A stretch of DNA of 64,000 bases from Eutrigla gurnardus (lineage: Eukaryota; Chordata; Actinopteri; Perciformes; Triglidae). How positions within the stretch are numbered: the stretch's first letter is position 1; each line of letters starts with the position of its first letter. The notes below the pieces were generated by a model. It saw only the letters and a list, made by a program, of their open reading frames with translations. It did no database searches and had not been told where the DNA came from. The position numbers and the translations under genes were made by a program. The stretch is taken from assembly GCA_963514095.1 (NCBI GenBank), contig OY741267.1:12745585-12809584 (forward strand), read 5' to 3'. Shown piece after piece: positions 1-12,925 of this stretch.

Positions 1-190
1 TCTCATGATAATATATATTATATATATATATTTTTATGATAACACTGTAACAAAACATGTATTATGACCAAAAGATGGATATGAGCAGAAGAAAAGTGTT
101 AAAATAAAACACATTTACAGATGTAATAATCTGACAAACTGTTTGACTTAATTCATACTTTGCCTTTCTCACTCTCTCTCTCTCGTGCAG

Positions 191-1013
191 TGACGGAGCG
201 GGAAGAAGTGGAACCTACGTCCTGATCGACATGGTCCTCAACAAGATGGCTAAAGGTGGGTGTTGTCTGTTCCCCCCTCACATCTGTGGAAAGTATATAA
301 CCACGTTAAAAACTGCACAGTTGCATCAAATATCATGAGTCCAAAGAAAGCAGAGATGTCACGTTTCCTTGGTGTGATGAGATAAAGGGAGATAAACCCT
401 AATAAACCAAATCTTCGTCAAGTAGCGTGTCCCCACTTTTAAACTGTTAAAATCAAACACCGTTGACCTTGAACACTTCCTTTGAAGCGTCAGCAGGACT
501 CTGCATTTGAAGCTCATTGGGAGTGCATGATAATTACAGCGTGATATAATAAACAGAGTGTAGTAATTATGTAGGGGACTGAATATTTCATGAGGCAGGG
601 GCAATTCATGACATTAAATTAAGTGTCAGATTGCTTTTTTGGGAGCAAGTGACTTTAATGTGATTAGGTCAGTTTTTAAGCTCCGGCTTGTACTTACATT
701 TACAGATAACAAATCCTTAGTGACACAGCATGTATTTGGATTCTTCTCACGTCTCCGTGCTTTCTGAAAAACCTGTCCAACCACAACAGGCCACCACCCC
801 GTGCTTAATGTATCAGTCCCTCAGAGTGTGGAGCTCCATGCACGTTCAAGACTTTTTGTTTCATTGGTCTCTAGTTAGCTTGTAGTTAGTAGATCACGGT
901 GGGTTGCATGAATAAAAGTACTAGTCGTAAAACAGAGACTGTGGAAAAGGACTGGAGGTGAGAAAAATGTATTTCTAAATCAATTTAAAGATATAATCTG
1001 ATGCCAGTTTGCA

Positions 1014-1074
<61 letters not shown>

Positions 1075-4000
1075 ATGGTGGTGGTGCTGCTGTAGCAGAA
1101 CGAGCTCCTGGGTTTTTAATTCCACATCAAAGGGTCAGTCGGGCATCAGGGGCCCCTGCTCAGCACCCGGGGCCCGGGGAGAGAGAGGGGCGGGGCCGGG
1201 TGGGAGTTGGTGGATGTGAACCGTCTGATGTGAACTGTTCATATCACAGAGGACACTAGTCCCCTGCCCTGAATCCTTAACTTGCTTTAATCACAAAGTT
1301 CTCAACATTTTTTTATTTATTTTTATTTTTTTGTCATCCAGTCCAGTTCAGGATCTGTGTGGAAAATAATGTTAAAGTTGCCAAGTTTAGACTGGTTTCA
1401 TTTTTGTTTTATTTGAAATAAATAAATTGCAATAAAAACCTATCTAGCCGGTAACCCCTGAAGGGAGGAGGAGTTTTACGTTTGGTTCCACTTGGATTAA
1501 GGACGGGATGATCTTTAAGTTTGGTCGTCTACTCTGTGAATAAAAACAAACGCACCTATGAACCGTGACCAGGCCTTCATGGTGTCCTCCAAGAATTAGA
1601 CTGCGTCCAAAATCACTGTTCACTATATAGTGAGTTGGCCATGTTGTAGTGCTGACTGAATGTTTAGTGATAATTATTATATCCTATATCATGGACTCAA
1701 AGCATCCAGAAATTCATCTAGGAGTGCACAACCGATGGTCACTAAGCGAGCGCTATACCATCATGCAACAGTAGGGTATACCGCTCCTTTCCTTCTTTCC
1801 TTTCACAATAAAAGCCCTAGACATATACAAGGCATAACTGTTTAGCAGGGGAACTTAAAGTACAACACATTAGCGTACAATATGTATTTATTACAAAAAA
1901 ATCTAATGGTCTTTATTATGGACGGTCCACTGGCCAGCTCAGTGTATAGTACTCTACACAGGATATTGAGTAGGGAGTAGTGAATGAGTGCGTGATCTCG
2001 GACACAATCATAGAGCGCTGCAGGCAAAAAGCCAATAGAATTTTTTTTCCGTTGGGTTTTGAATTATTGCAGGAAATGTAAAAATGCTGCAGCACTCATG
2101 ATAAATAATAAACAGAGTTAACTCTCTTTGTCAATGAGGGATTTCTGTTCATTAGCAGGAAAACGCTTCATGAAATCAGACCGAGATCAGGGTTGGGGGC
2201 GAGCTTCACTGTGAGGATCAAAGTGTATTTCAGCACCTTTGACGCCATGTGAAATCTCTGTTTGGAAATAGAAAGTTAATGTTGACAGAAAACTTTTCAT
2301 GGACAGAAACAGCACTTTGTTTAGAGTTTTGACAGCTCCCCCCGTGTTCAACTTTATCTAATTGCCTTTGAAGAGGTTTCGTAAACCCGAGGCTTCGTGG
2401 AATCTGCTAAAGCTCACGCAGGAACATTTAATCCTTCAGGTTAAAACATGAAAATCCCCAGAAGAGGTACGAGAATCTCAACCGACAGCGATGACATGAA
2501 GCTTTATGTTTGGGAGTTTGCTTTGTTTTCGTCAGTGTGAATTATTTATGATTTGCTCTCTCATGCCTTCGGCATCTGCTCAGCAAAGTGATGATGACGA
2601 CGGTGAAGTCATTCTGTACTTTGTACATATTTGAGCTCGACATAGTTTTCCTGTCAGTTTGCTGCCACTTTCTATCATTTCACGGCGTTACGGGAAATGT
2701 TTCACTTTTCACTTTCATTTACCGACAACTATAGTTTTACTACATTGTTGATAAATATTTTAGTTACAAACCATTTGATATAAACCACCCAAAAGTAAAG
2801 TCATAGGCTACAAACAAGCTGTGTCATGCCTTTAAAAGCCAGTATCAGTTGGGTCCTAATAGCCCACAAACACTCACATACAACACACTACGATACAGAC
2901 TTTTACTTTATGGTCAAAATCTGAAATATCCTGACTTTTAGTTCCAATGTGGAGCAAGCAAAAAAAAATAACAAAACTATACTACCCATAATGCAACTTA
3001 AAGGTATCTTTTCTTAAAATCCCTCTCTAAAAGTAGTCCCCATATTCAAAGAGACAGCTTTGTGGTTGTTTTGTGTCTTTGTGGTTATTTTGTGTCTTGT
3101 TTTGGTCATTTGGTGTCTCTGTGGTTTTTTCACAACTTCAAACAGAGGCTCTAGTCTAGGGGCCCCCGAACCCTCAGGGCCCCTGGGCCTGTTCAGTAGT
3201 CCGTCCCTGCTCCAAACAAACCTGACAACCTTATCGTTATTTTAGAGTTATTTTCTCCTTCTAAAGCTCTTCATGGGCTCATTGTTACTCAAAGTGATGC
3301 TTAAACTAAATACAACTTAACATTCTATCTTCTAGTTAAAATTGTTGGCATCTAATGATTATAAAAATAATTTGATTTGCAGATGAGATTAAAATATTCA
3401 GTCTTTTTAGAGTTCAAATCATGTGGTATTACACCTCTGCTCCTCCCTCCACTGTTGCTGCCCTCAGCTCTGCACCACCCTTATTTTGAAGGTTTTTGTC
3501 TGTCCTGAGAAGCTAGAGGCCCCCAGGTTTGCAGGCTTCCTCCATCCTGATCAAAGACACTTCCCACCACCCCCTCCTCCTCTTCCTCCCTCCCAGACAC
3601 AAAATCACTCCCTCACCCTCCCTCCCTCCCCCCACTCCATTCTCACTCTTTTTCTCCCAAGGAATGAATTGTAAATTTGAGAATTATGGCGGTGTTGCAG
3701 GGTTGAGGAGGTGTTGCTGTGGTTCTCACGTTTTGTTTTCCCTTCGTCTTTTGCAAAAGGCTCCTCTCTCAATTGCCTCCCCCTCCTCCCTCCTCACTCC
3801 ACCACCTCCACCACCCGCTACTCTTCTCTTCATCTTAAGAATCCAATGAAACCCATCGAGTGTTGGAGCTTTTCAGCATCCCTCCGTTTCTTTTCGCCTT
3901 TTTTTTCCCAGGTCCAGCTGGTGAGCCAGGTCCTCGGCTTCAGCTTTCGGGGGTCTTTTGCGGCCTCCTCAAGGGCCCTGTCTTTCTTTTTTTTTAATCT

Positions 4001-7000
4001 TTCTTTCCTCCCCCCTCCCACCCTCCTCAGTCCTCCTCCTTGACCTCCACCCCAAAGTGAGGAGGGAAAGTTGAGGTTTTTTTTTTACCATTCCTCTTTT
4101 TTTCATGCCTCCACCATCTCCTTCAAGGGAGAGTTTTGCAAAGAGGAATAGATTTTTTTAAGTTTATCAGAACCTGCACAATAGCTCTCGGCTTGTTAAG
4201 GCCTCCCCCCTCCCAGATAATAAAAAAGGGAAAACTAAAGCAGTGAGTAGCGCTTTGCTGGCTAGAAAGGAGTCTATTGTGTTGTAAAAAGACAAAAAAA
4301 GGAGGCTCAAAACCTGTGAAACAGAAAAATAAAATGGTGTGAATGATCAGCTCTACCAGCATTCATTTTCCTCTTCATGCAGGCAAAAAAGAAAATGATT
4401 ATGTGTCACGGCATGTTCTCTTGTTCTTTTTGAATGAAACTGTTGCTCCCACCTCGGCCTCTCTTGTCTCATTTCTGTCTTCATCTGTTTCTTTCTGGTC
4501 TTCCTTCCACATTAACATCTATTTCCCCCCTCTGTCCTTTGAGCTCGCCTCTTTTTCCTTTCTTTTGTTCCTCTGCTCCTTTTAAAGATGATGGTTGTCT
4601 ACCTGTAGCAATTAGCTGTGCTCCGATGGCATCATGAGATGACATAAGGCCATTAGAAGTTAGAAAATGAGTTTTACAGTTTCTTACAGAAATGCCGTTC
4701 ACTAAATAAACACACATATTATTTTTATACAAGTGCATTAAGAGCATTAAATCTCAGAAATCCATTTTTTCGTTATTCATTATTCCCTCTTAAAAGCATT
4801 ACAGGCTCGTGGTTGTATTTTCCGACCTTCCTTTTATAACACTCCTTTCACTCATTACATAGAGTCTGTTATTTCTTGGACACTTTAATATTAAGACAGT
4901 AAAACAGACTCAATAACAATTTATCAGCGAATCATGCTTTTCTGCAGAGAAACCTATAAAATAATCATTTTTGCACTAATTTAATATACTGAGACAGAAT
5001 ATTTTACAGTTACTGAAAGAGGTGAAAGTCATTTTGTGGTACATTTTACTGATGATTGTATCTTTATGAATGAGAATCATTAATAAAAACCGAAATGGAC
5101 TTAAATATTTTCTAGACTTAAAGAGCCTTATTTCAAACATTTAATGTTTGTTTTGGTCCTGAAACACCTTTTAATTATTTCATTTTTTGCAGTTCTGCCA
5201 ACATATTTAGCAATAAAGATATATGTTTAATATTGATGATTTATAATAAATGCCAAATATATGAATAAACTGCTTGGTTATTGATGCTGAAACAGTGGAC
5301 TTGAGAGCTGGACTAGAGTCAGGCTTGAGCCTTGACTTGGACTAAACTGCAGATAAACTTCTTAAAGACTTGAACTTCTCTTCAGATCTAAAAACAAAAA
5401 AACCTCAAAGGGTTGGTAAATTCTTTAAAAGGTGAAAAATGAATAAAACAGTTGCGGGCAACACAGCCTAAATATTGTAGAAAACATTGCAAACATTGCT
5501 TTGAAAAGAAAAACAACAATTTGCTTTTAAATAAAGTAAATTCTTCCAAAAGGTTGAGACTCAACTTGACCAGGTGGCAACTTCGGGTTCTGAAAAACAA
5601 GACAATTCACCAATCTCCTAAACCTGCATTCTCTCTGCTGGCCATCAGGGGGCGACTCCTCTGGCTGCAAAAAGAAGTCTCAGATTATATAGAAGTCGAT
5701 GAAAAAATGACCCTACTTCTCACTTGATTTATTATCTCAGTAAAAATCAATTCAACATTATGTTAATTTAGTAAAATTTGGAGTCAAATAGACCGTATGC
5801 TATGTTTTAGGGCGGGGCTTCCTTGTGATTGACAGTTCACTACCACGGTGCTGTTCGGTCTGGGAGGTGTCTGTGTTTTGGTCTTACAGCTTGCCTGTCT
5901 GGCACGTTGACTGGCTGACTGGCAAGTAAACTGGGACCAGCACACAGAAACACACAGGCATGTCAGGACTTGGCCGGGGCTGACAGACCTTTGGTGGGCG
6001 ACCCTCCCGAGCTGAAAGGCTACAGGACGACTATCAAAGGCTGACGAGGGATCAGCTCAGTTTCTTTTAGAAAACCACATGAGGGCCTGTGATTTCCTTT
6101 ACAAAGTCCTCTCCAACCGTTTCTTTTTCCTTTATCTTTTTTCATCCCGACAATAAAACACCACCACCTAGCTGCTTGTTTGTGTGTTCGATTGTGCAAA
6201 GAGGATGAATGTAATCGCCTTGTGCTGTTCTAAAGGGAGCGGGTATAAAACAGCAGATTGACAGATGTTAGCTGGATTATCTTGGCTGCGCTTTGAACCC
6301 AATCCAACACCATGTTTTCTACGTGTGTTTGTGTGTGACAGGTGCCAAGGAGATTGACATTGCAGCGACTCTGGAGCACCTGCGGGACCAGAGGCCGGGA
6401 ATGGTTCAGACCAAGGTAACGCACACACCTGCACCTGAAAATAAGGGTTTAGTGGCGACATATGAGACACCGCAAAAACACAATGTTATTTTGACTTTTC
6501 AAATAGTCCGCTGAGTGTGGTTCGTTAATTTACACACATTCACAGTCGTCTAACAGAAAAGATGGCAAAGGTCAGAAATCCACATATGATTCATCAAAAC
6601 CGAATCAGAAAAAAAAAAAAAATCTCTCTCACCAACAAATAATCTTGGCAGTAGTAGATTTAATTACATATTTTAAGCTGTTTAGAACTGGTGATACAGG
6701 CCATAATTCCCACAAATATCTATTTCATATTGCTGTGAACACATTCTCCCCCAAAAATATATTTGAACACATGATGAAAACATGATTTACCTTCAGCAAA
6801 TAATATTTTACTGAGTAGAGCTTGAATGTATCATAATGCAAGTTGTTGTCACAGTTGTAAAGAGTTGTAAGCTTTGTGTCCTCTTCACTCATCTTACTGT
6901 CTGTGCTGCTGAAGTAAAACAATCACACATAAACATCTAAATATAAATGGCAGCCAGGAGGCGAGTTCATCTGTTTCAGATCAGAAGAAATTCTTTGTAA

Positions 7001-8959
7001 CAAACACGTCCAGAGTCAAAGTCACAAGTTTCAGTTTGCCGCATATCACTGCAGAATTAATAGAGCTTTCCATAGATGACGCATGGCAGCCAGCCGCAGG
7101 CCGTACTTCCCCGCCTTCTATAAGTGGCATCAATAACTTCCCAAACCCCAATGGCTTCTTTTTGCTTTGGCATACAAACATAAGCAAAGATCATTTTAAG
7201 CTGCTTAATGAAAGATGACACATCACATCGTTGAGCCGAGACACACGTCTGGCAGGAGAGTTCGGGAAAGAAAGTTCAGTTTGAAGGATGGTCTCCACAA
7301 AGTCACAAACGTCATCTTGTCATTCTTCCTGGCGTTGATACAAGCTGGGAATCAAACCCGCGACCTGCCCGTCACAGTATGGCCTCTCGAACGATAAATC
7401 ACACCACTGTTTAAAGCTTCCTTTGATGTGAACATTGAACGTTGGCCGGTGTTCTCCGAGCCCCTTTGTGACATTGCCGTTTTTACAGGGTCGTTCGTCT
7501 GCATCAGGCAAGATCAATGGATGTCAGAAAGGGAACTGGACAGGGATTGTAGTCCGGTCTGCTCAGGTCACAGAGGAATATGTAAAGAATTCAAACGAGT
7601 GGTGATAATCTGTGCTAAAAGCTGCTCCCAGGGCAGCACTATCACAAGTTCTGAACTGAAAAGTGTTTGAAATGGAAATAGAGTTCCATGGAGTTTTTTT
7701 TTTTTTTTTTTTTTTTAATTTTGAAATTTGACCAAAGCAGTCAATGCGGAGCAGCATCACAGCAGCAGGTGGAGCCGCAATATGGTGCAACAAGTGATTG
7801 GACTCAGTGTTCTTGCATCTATCACCATGTATTTACATAGAAATAGATGTAAAAGTATGGATTATATAAATAAGAAAATAAAAGAAGAAGAAATAAGAAA
7901 GTTTGTAAACAATAAATAGAATACATTTGTTGGTATGCTATCCCCATAACAGTGACCATTAATACACCATTTATACCACAAACACAACTCACACGTATAC
8001 ATGGCCTCAGAGGTTTGCCGAAAACCACCCGAGTCATTGTTGGTCACGCTGTTGGCAGGGTGACACCGGCCTGGAAACCGGCTGGCTGGCCGGTGAACAT
8101 AATGGGAAAGGAAAGCGGAGGTGTGTGTAGAACATCGGTGTATCGACCCAGGCTTTATTAAACCATGTTTCCTCGGCAAACGGCTGTCACGGCGCTCTCT
8201 GGCTGAGTCCCTTCACACATCGATCCCCCTCCTCCAAACCTCAGCACTCAGATATCATTCCAGTTTATGATGAGGGACGATGTTGTTTGGGCCCTTTGTG
8301 ATGACACAGTAAACTGAATGTGTAACTGTTCTAATGAATCAAATATTCCAAAATGAATTATAAGCTTCAAGTTACAAAGGATTTTCAATGCAGAACTTAA
8401 TAAAGCCGCTTTTACATCTTTGCTCAAAGTAACACCGTCCTTTACTGCTTGAATATTCAAGCATATTTTTTGAGAAAACCTTATATATATAATTACACAT
8501 CTTCAACTGTAAATCAAAATAATTTCCATCCAACAAATACATGCAGAGGAGGCTGGCTGAGGAATCAGAAATGAGAACCTGAGAAGTGGAGGCAGATTAA
8601 CACACATGGTTTGTTTCAGCAGCTCAGAGCTTCTCTCCTCTGGATCGATAAGAGTTCACCTTTCACAGATTTTAGTGAGTAAGTCAAGCTGACACTAGTG
8701 CTGGGGGCAAAATCAGGCTTTGTAGGACTTTGTTAACCAGCCAAAGTTTTTTAGCAGCTTCATCATCTGGCCAAAGGCAGCACGTATCAGTGAAATCAAA
8801 TTTATCCTCTCCAGGCTGTTGTTTGTGTGTTTCACTACCTTTCATTTCCTTCCTCTCTTTTATTCTCCTTTCTCCGTCTTCCCACAGGATCAATTTGAGT
8901 TTGCGTTGACGGCCGTCGCGGAGGAGGTGAACGCCATTCTGAAAGCTCTTCCACAGTAG
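191..8959 (+). CDS. ptprn2: PTPRN2 (phogrin / IA-2beta), last three coding exons, 5' part outside window
   Basis: Three exons join in frame: 191-255, 6342-6415 and 8888-8959, with stop TAG at 8957-8959. All have AG acceptors and GT donors. They encode the C-terminal end of the receptor-type protein tyrosine phosphatase domain: [15 protein letters not shown], then [19 protein letters not shown], then [14 protein letters not shown] and the terminal NAILKALPQ. The Lys-Met and Leu-Arg choices (LNKMAKGAKE, EHLRDQ) fit PTPRN2 better than its paralogue PTPRN, as I remember the two. The family is a single-pass membrane protein of neuroendocrine dense-core vesicles involved in secretory granule cargo and exocytosis. 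The P-loop shows Asp after Ser (CSDGAGR) where active phosphatases have Ala, the known inactivating change; the Cys lies in an exon upstream of the window. Introns are 6.1 and 2.5 kb. Identification of the IA-2 family is secure; PTPRN2 rather than PTPRN is very likely. Confidence 0.93.
1016..1072. repeat. (TG)n microsatellite
   Basis: About 28 uninterrupted TG dinucleotides in a PTPRN2 intron; it produces spurious Cys-Val open frames. Confidence 0.97.
3058..3205 (-). repeat. Interspersed repeat family 2, inverted fragment
   Basis: TTTGTGGTTGTTTTGTGTCT units followed by GGGGCCCCCGAACCCTCAGG and CCCTGGGCCTGTTCAGTAGT are the reverse complement of the family's start and minisatellite core. Confidence 0.7.
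3423..4045. repeat. Polypyrimidine-biased block in PTPRN2 intron
   Basis: The + strand is overwhelmingly C and T for about 600 bases, with runs such as CCCCCTCCTCCTCTTCCTCC and several TTTTTTT tracts. The open frames seen here on both strands (Pro/Ser/Leu-rich or Lys/Glu-rich) follow from this composition and are not genes. Confidence 0.7.
5560..5870 (+). repeat. Interspersed repeat family 1, copy A (5' portion)
   Basis: Shares GCCATCAGGGGGCGACTCCT, then GCAAAAAGAAGTCT, CCTACTTCTCACTTGAT, and further on TTTAGGGCGGGGCTTCCTTG and TGATTGACAG with copies at 14735-15210, 16425-16480, 27745-28160 (opposite strand) and 58325-58725. Comparing copies puts the start near the GTGGCAACTTCGGGTTCTGA segment. 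No coding potential. I know it as a common dispersed element of percomorph genomes but cannot assign a class. Confidence 0.8.
6416..8887 (+). other. ptprn2: PTPRN2 terminal intron (2.5 kb)
   Basis: It lies between the donor gtaacg after 6415 and the acceptor ttcccacag ending at 8887. It holds a possible tRNA-derived SINE relic near 7320-7440 and a run of T at 7694-7716. The last 100 bases before the acceptor are pyrimidine-rich, as expected for a branch/polypyrimidine region. No other feature is recognisable. Confidence 0.8.
7320..7440 (-). repeat. Possible tRNA-derived SINE relic
   Basis: Read on the - strand, the segment has GGTCGCGGGTTTGATTCCC, which matches a pol III B box (GGTTCGANTCC) with one change, preceded by a loosely A-box-like stretch. 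A second B-box-bearing relic lies in LACTB2 intron 4. The tail is not resolved. Confidence 0.4.
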
Positions 8960-11800
8960 GAAGGAGCACCTCCCTCTGATGGACCTCCTTCCTCCTCTTC
9001 TGTCTCATCTGGAGGACTGTCCTTATATTTCCTCTCCCCATTAACTTCATGTTCTTCCCTGTTTCTGTCTCCTTTCACTCGTCCCCTCTGCCTTTTTTGT
9101 CTAATCCTTCCGTCTCCTCTTTTCCCATCAGTTTTTTTCCTCTCCTCTTCCATCCCACCTCCTTTCCCCTCACGTCCCCTCCCCCTCTCCTTCCATCTGA
9201 GTAAAATTGTGCCAGTAAACCGTTGAACCAGTCCTGTACATAGATAGACCTTCCTTCTATTGTAACGATCCATGCAGCCTGTTTTCCAAAGTGTCATTGA
9301 AACACAGTTTCATAGATTGATAAAATGTTTCCATAGTATATTTATCAGAGCTTCTGTTTGATTGGTCTTTGTTTTGGGTGTGTGTGTGTGTGTGTGTGTG
9401 TGATGTTTGATCATCATGTGTGTATCACAAAAATGGTATTTGTGTCTGATTTATAGAGCCATGCTTTCTGATCTGTTATCATGCGGTATGCTACAGTGTC
9501 ACAGTGCAACTCATATCCCGTTCAAGATTTCTTTTGATGAAAACCTGCCAACAGCGCGTTGTTTCCAAAATTCGTGGCAACTCCATTGAACATCTGCAAT
9601 TCTCCACTTATTGTGAGAGAGAGAAAAAAGATGCCGGTACTGGATGTGAGGTGAAATTACATGGATATATATATATATATTTTTTCAATGTGTGATTCTT
9701 ATTATCCTAGTAGAAGCAATATTGTGTTTCTTCAACCTGAATCGTTATCTCTCGTGGACGACCAATACGTGTAGCTTGTCAGTGAAGTTACACTCCTGTC
9801 TGCCTTAATGAAAACACAGTAGATGGACTTAAATGCGTCCTGCCACGGCGAAACTAAGCGCTCAATTTTAAAATGGCCTTATTCCAGCGGATGAACCTGT
9901 GGATCAAAGGTTTGCCGTGCTGTTGCTTAATGAAGACAAACACAGAACAGCATGCAGCCTTTAAGAATCTGAGTTTTTGACCGTCTTAAATCAAACACTA
10001 TTTGAATGCTGGAATGAAGCCATTGCAAAATAAAGTATTTCTGACTAGAAGTTATATGATGATGGAGGATAGGCTTGCTTCTGAATAGCAGTTCTTCTAT
10101 GTAGCATTAATGGATGATTTGTACATGTACAGTAGCTGAACCTGTATTGCATTGAAAAGTAGTTTGTGTTGACACTCGTCAGCTGGTTTTCCCAAAAGCA
10201 TCTTGAAACTGACTGCATTTTATTGTTGTATAAAAATGGAGCAGCATTAAAGGACCATACCGCTGATTGTTTTTGCATGTTTTAACCCATTTACTTCCAG
10301 CCACTTGTAATTTGCTCTTTCTCCTGTGGTTCTCATTTTTACCTATATTCCAGGAAGCCATTTATTTCCATTCATTTATTTCAAGGATAAAAATCTATCA
10401 GCGGAATCATTATTGTGCGGCCTTTTCAAAGCAGTCTTCACTTAAAATCACATTACCATGCACAAATGATTGAACCTGAACGAGAATCTCTCTCATTATA
10501 TGTAGGAGAGGCTGCTCATATTGTATGGGAGTAAATGGAAACAAATGGCTGCCTAGAATATTAATAAAAATATGAAACGCATTCATAGATTGTCAACAGT
10601 CATTACACCTGATTTGTATTTTCGGGAGTGAAAAACACCAGTGTGGTCCGTAATCATGCAATGACAAGCTACAATCTGTATCCATTGGTGCTTTTTTGTT
10701 CTTGGTTGATTTAAGTTTCACACTGTAGAGTTAAAGGCTTCAATGAGTTTGTCGTTATTCATATGTAGCCTTTATTGTCAAATACAGATACATTGATGAC
10801 CTTTCAAACATGAGCATCAGCCCAGAGATTATTTACTTTTGATTGGTTTCCAAATATGGAGGAGTTGGCCTCTGAGATGTTTTTACCCATAAATTCCAGA
10901 AATAATACGATTGATTTTTGGGTAAAGTAACCCAGTTGGGGGTGAATACATCCATCATCTAAAGATGCCTTTGGGGAACCAGCTCATAGTTGGTGTACAA
11001 TCAACCTTAAATTGACTACTTTCAATGTACTCACACTGTATAAACCGTTTTGAATATCCTGTCAATCAGTTTCTAGTTTGATTTGTCCCGTCTGATTTGA
11101 GTGGCCAATAGTAATGCTTGCATACACTCTGCTACTAGTGCATGGCTATTTATTCAGCAGTGTGATATACTTTTCTGTGGCCTCAAGACAGTCTGAGCAA
11201 ACTCTTCAAGTAAACGTGTTCACTTTATTCCAGACTATGTATTGCACAAGGAACTCCGAGGAACTTAAAAATGAAGCCAAGGATTATCGTCTCTCGACTG
11301 TGCAGATCATGGTTAAAGCAAGTTGAAAGGTGGCGCAGTATCGATATGATGTAACACTGCTGCAAGCTGCTTTGTTGGAATCGACTCCAATTTTCATCAT
11401 GACAGTGACGCGTGCTGCTAGAAATGCTCCTTACAGCAGCTTGTTTAATGTGGAATAGGATAAAAGCTTTCTGCCTTTTTAAAGATACCATCATGTATGT
11501 TAATTACATTGGAAATATGTGAAACTGCAGTAAAATAATTGAAATGATCTGATTCTACTGGCTAGTTTTAATGCGAGTCAATGCTAAAATTGTTAAAACT
11601 TTTTGTTTTTCTTGCAGTGATGATGCACAGTAGGTCATGTTCCCTAATGCTGATATATCTTTCACGCACACACCATTAAGTATCAATAGATGGCTGGTCT
11701 GTTGCATTAAAACTCTGTACATAAACCTCAAAAAACAACAGAAGATATTTTGTTCTATTGGTGTAAACACATTGTGAATAAAGTCTCATTGTCGAAGCAG
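8960..11800 (+). other. ptprn2: PTPRN2 3' untranslated region with alternative poly(A) signals
   Basis: No gene-like open frame follows the stop codon. AATAAA hexamers occur at about 10029-10034, 10563-10568 and 11777-11782; the last is followed by a T-rich tract at 11828-11845 that could act as a downstream element. The stretch is A/T-rich, contains a (TG)n at 9379-9402 and is otherwise free of the repeat families that crowd the region after 12 kb. That is typical of a long neuronal-type 3' UTR. Which signal is used cannot be told from sequence. Confidence 0.6.
11777..11782 (+). terminator. Distal poly(A) signal AATAAA for PTPRN2
   Basis: Canonical hexamer in the context GTGAATAAAGTC, with a T-rich stretch about 45 bases downstream. 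It is the last candidate before the repeat-rich intergenic DNA. Proximal alternatives lie at 10029 and 10563. Confidence 0.5.
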
Positions 11801-12667
11801 TATCGTAATGCACTCCTGACTTGAATGTTTTTTTTTTTTCTTTTTAACCATTGTTCATATAACTTGTGCTTGAACAAAAACCTGTTTTATAGAAAACCGA
11901 ACACACGGCGACTCTAACCTTCAGCATCACTCTGCTTTTAAAGGAGAGGTGCCACTTAATACATCCACAACCTCTCTACTGAGAGTGTAATGGCAGGCTT
12001 CACACAATTCATGGTTGGATACAAACCAAGCCGAGCTTTCAGGGTCACATTTTGGTCTTGTCAACCTGAAAAATGAAAATGAAAAGAATTGCCAAATAAT
12101 TTGTATTGGATTTTAAAATGTACAGAGCACACAGTGAACATGAAAAACAGAAGGCAGTGGGTCTGTGTTGCTCCAGCTTGCTTACAAAACTGTGCACTCT
12201 ATATTCCAAATTCATGCATATTGAATATTCAATCTGTAACAATCTGTTCAAATTCAAAAACAGGCCCTGCTTAACAGTTGAGTGTGGGGGGGGGACTCCT
12301 AACATACATTGACAAATACAGATCCATGGCATTTTTGCATTCAGTAACTTAAGCATTTAGGATTCAAAACCATGGAAGTATAACACATGTCTCTTTAATC
12401 TCTTCTGTAGGTATTCCATTTTCTTTGTTAATTTTGTCTGGACACAAGGATGAGACTGAACCATACACTAAATCATACTACACATACTATAGCTGTCAAA
12501 TTAGTTTGAATTCTCCAGGATTGGAGTAGTGAGGCAGCCCCAATCATGTTGTCATCTGATTATTCCCAGGAGACATGTCGACTTGTGACAGTAAGAATTA
12601 AAGAACAGGTGTAGGTAATAACATTAACAATGGCTCCATTCTGTTCACTAGTGACTGAAAATGTAGC

Positions 12668-12925
12668 AAAAGTGCCATCTTGGACGCCCATATGGAAGAT
12701 AAAACATAATAAACCACCATCTGGGGTGCCTTCCAGTGAGGAAAACGTGATGGAGTGTTCTTTAGGGTGCTTTTCTAGTGGAGAAAACATGATGACATGC
12801 CTTCTTGGATTCCCCTACAGTAGATAAGAGCAGATTAAGTGCCTTCTTGGATGCCCTTCCAGTGGGGAAAACATGATCAAGAGCCCTCTTTGGTGCTCCA
12901 TGCTAGATAAAACATGCATGCTGGT
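12668..12925. repeat. Degenerate ~41-bp minisatellite, about six units
   Basis: Successive units repeat the pattern GTGCCTTCTTGGATGCCC, CTTCCAGTGG, GGAAAACATGATCA with 41-43 base spacing (for example near 12670, 12712, 12753, 12796, 12837 and 12881). Downstream the sequence runs to CTGAATCAGCCACTG at about 12981-12995. In reverse this reads CAGTGGCTGATTCAG, resembling a hAT-type terminus, so the array may be the interior of an old element whose other end I cannot find. Confidence 0.65.

Larger units (their letters stand above)
256..6341 (+). other. ptprn2: PTPRN2 intron (6.1 kb)
   Basis: The donor is gtgggt after the exon ending at 255 and the acceptor tgtgtgacag ends at 6341. It contains a (TG)n array at 1016-1072, a short GC-rich stretch at 1075-1210, an inverted family-2 repeat copy (3058-3205), a strongly C/T-biased block (3423-4045) and a family-1 repeat copy (5560-5870). 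The rest, including the A/T-rich 4650-5300, shows no exon or RNA gene that I can recognise. Confidence 0.85.

Noticed and set aside
256..8887. mir-153 hairpin expected in an intron of PTPRN2
   Set aside because: I looked for the mature TTGCATAGTCACAAAA core and its 5p partner in both introns and did not find it; it probably lies in an upstream intron outside the window.
8890..9297. 135-codon Arg/Glu/Gly-rich open frame on the - strand
   Set aside because: It is antisense to the PTPRN2 last exon and to C/T-rich 3' UTR; the composition alone keeps the frame open.
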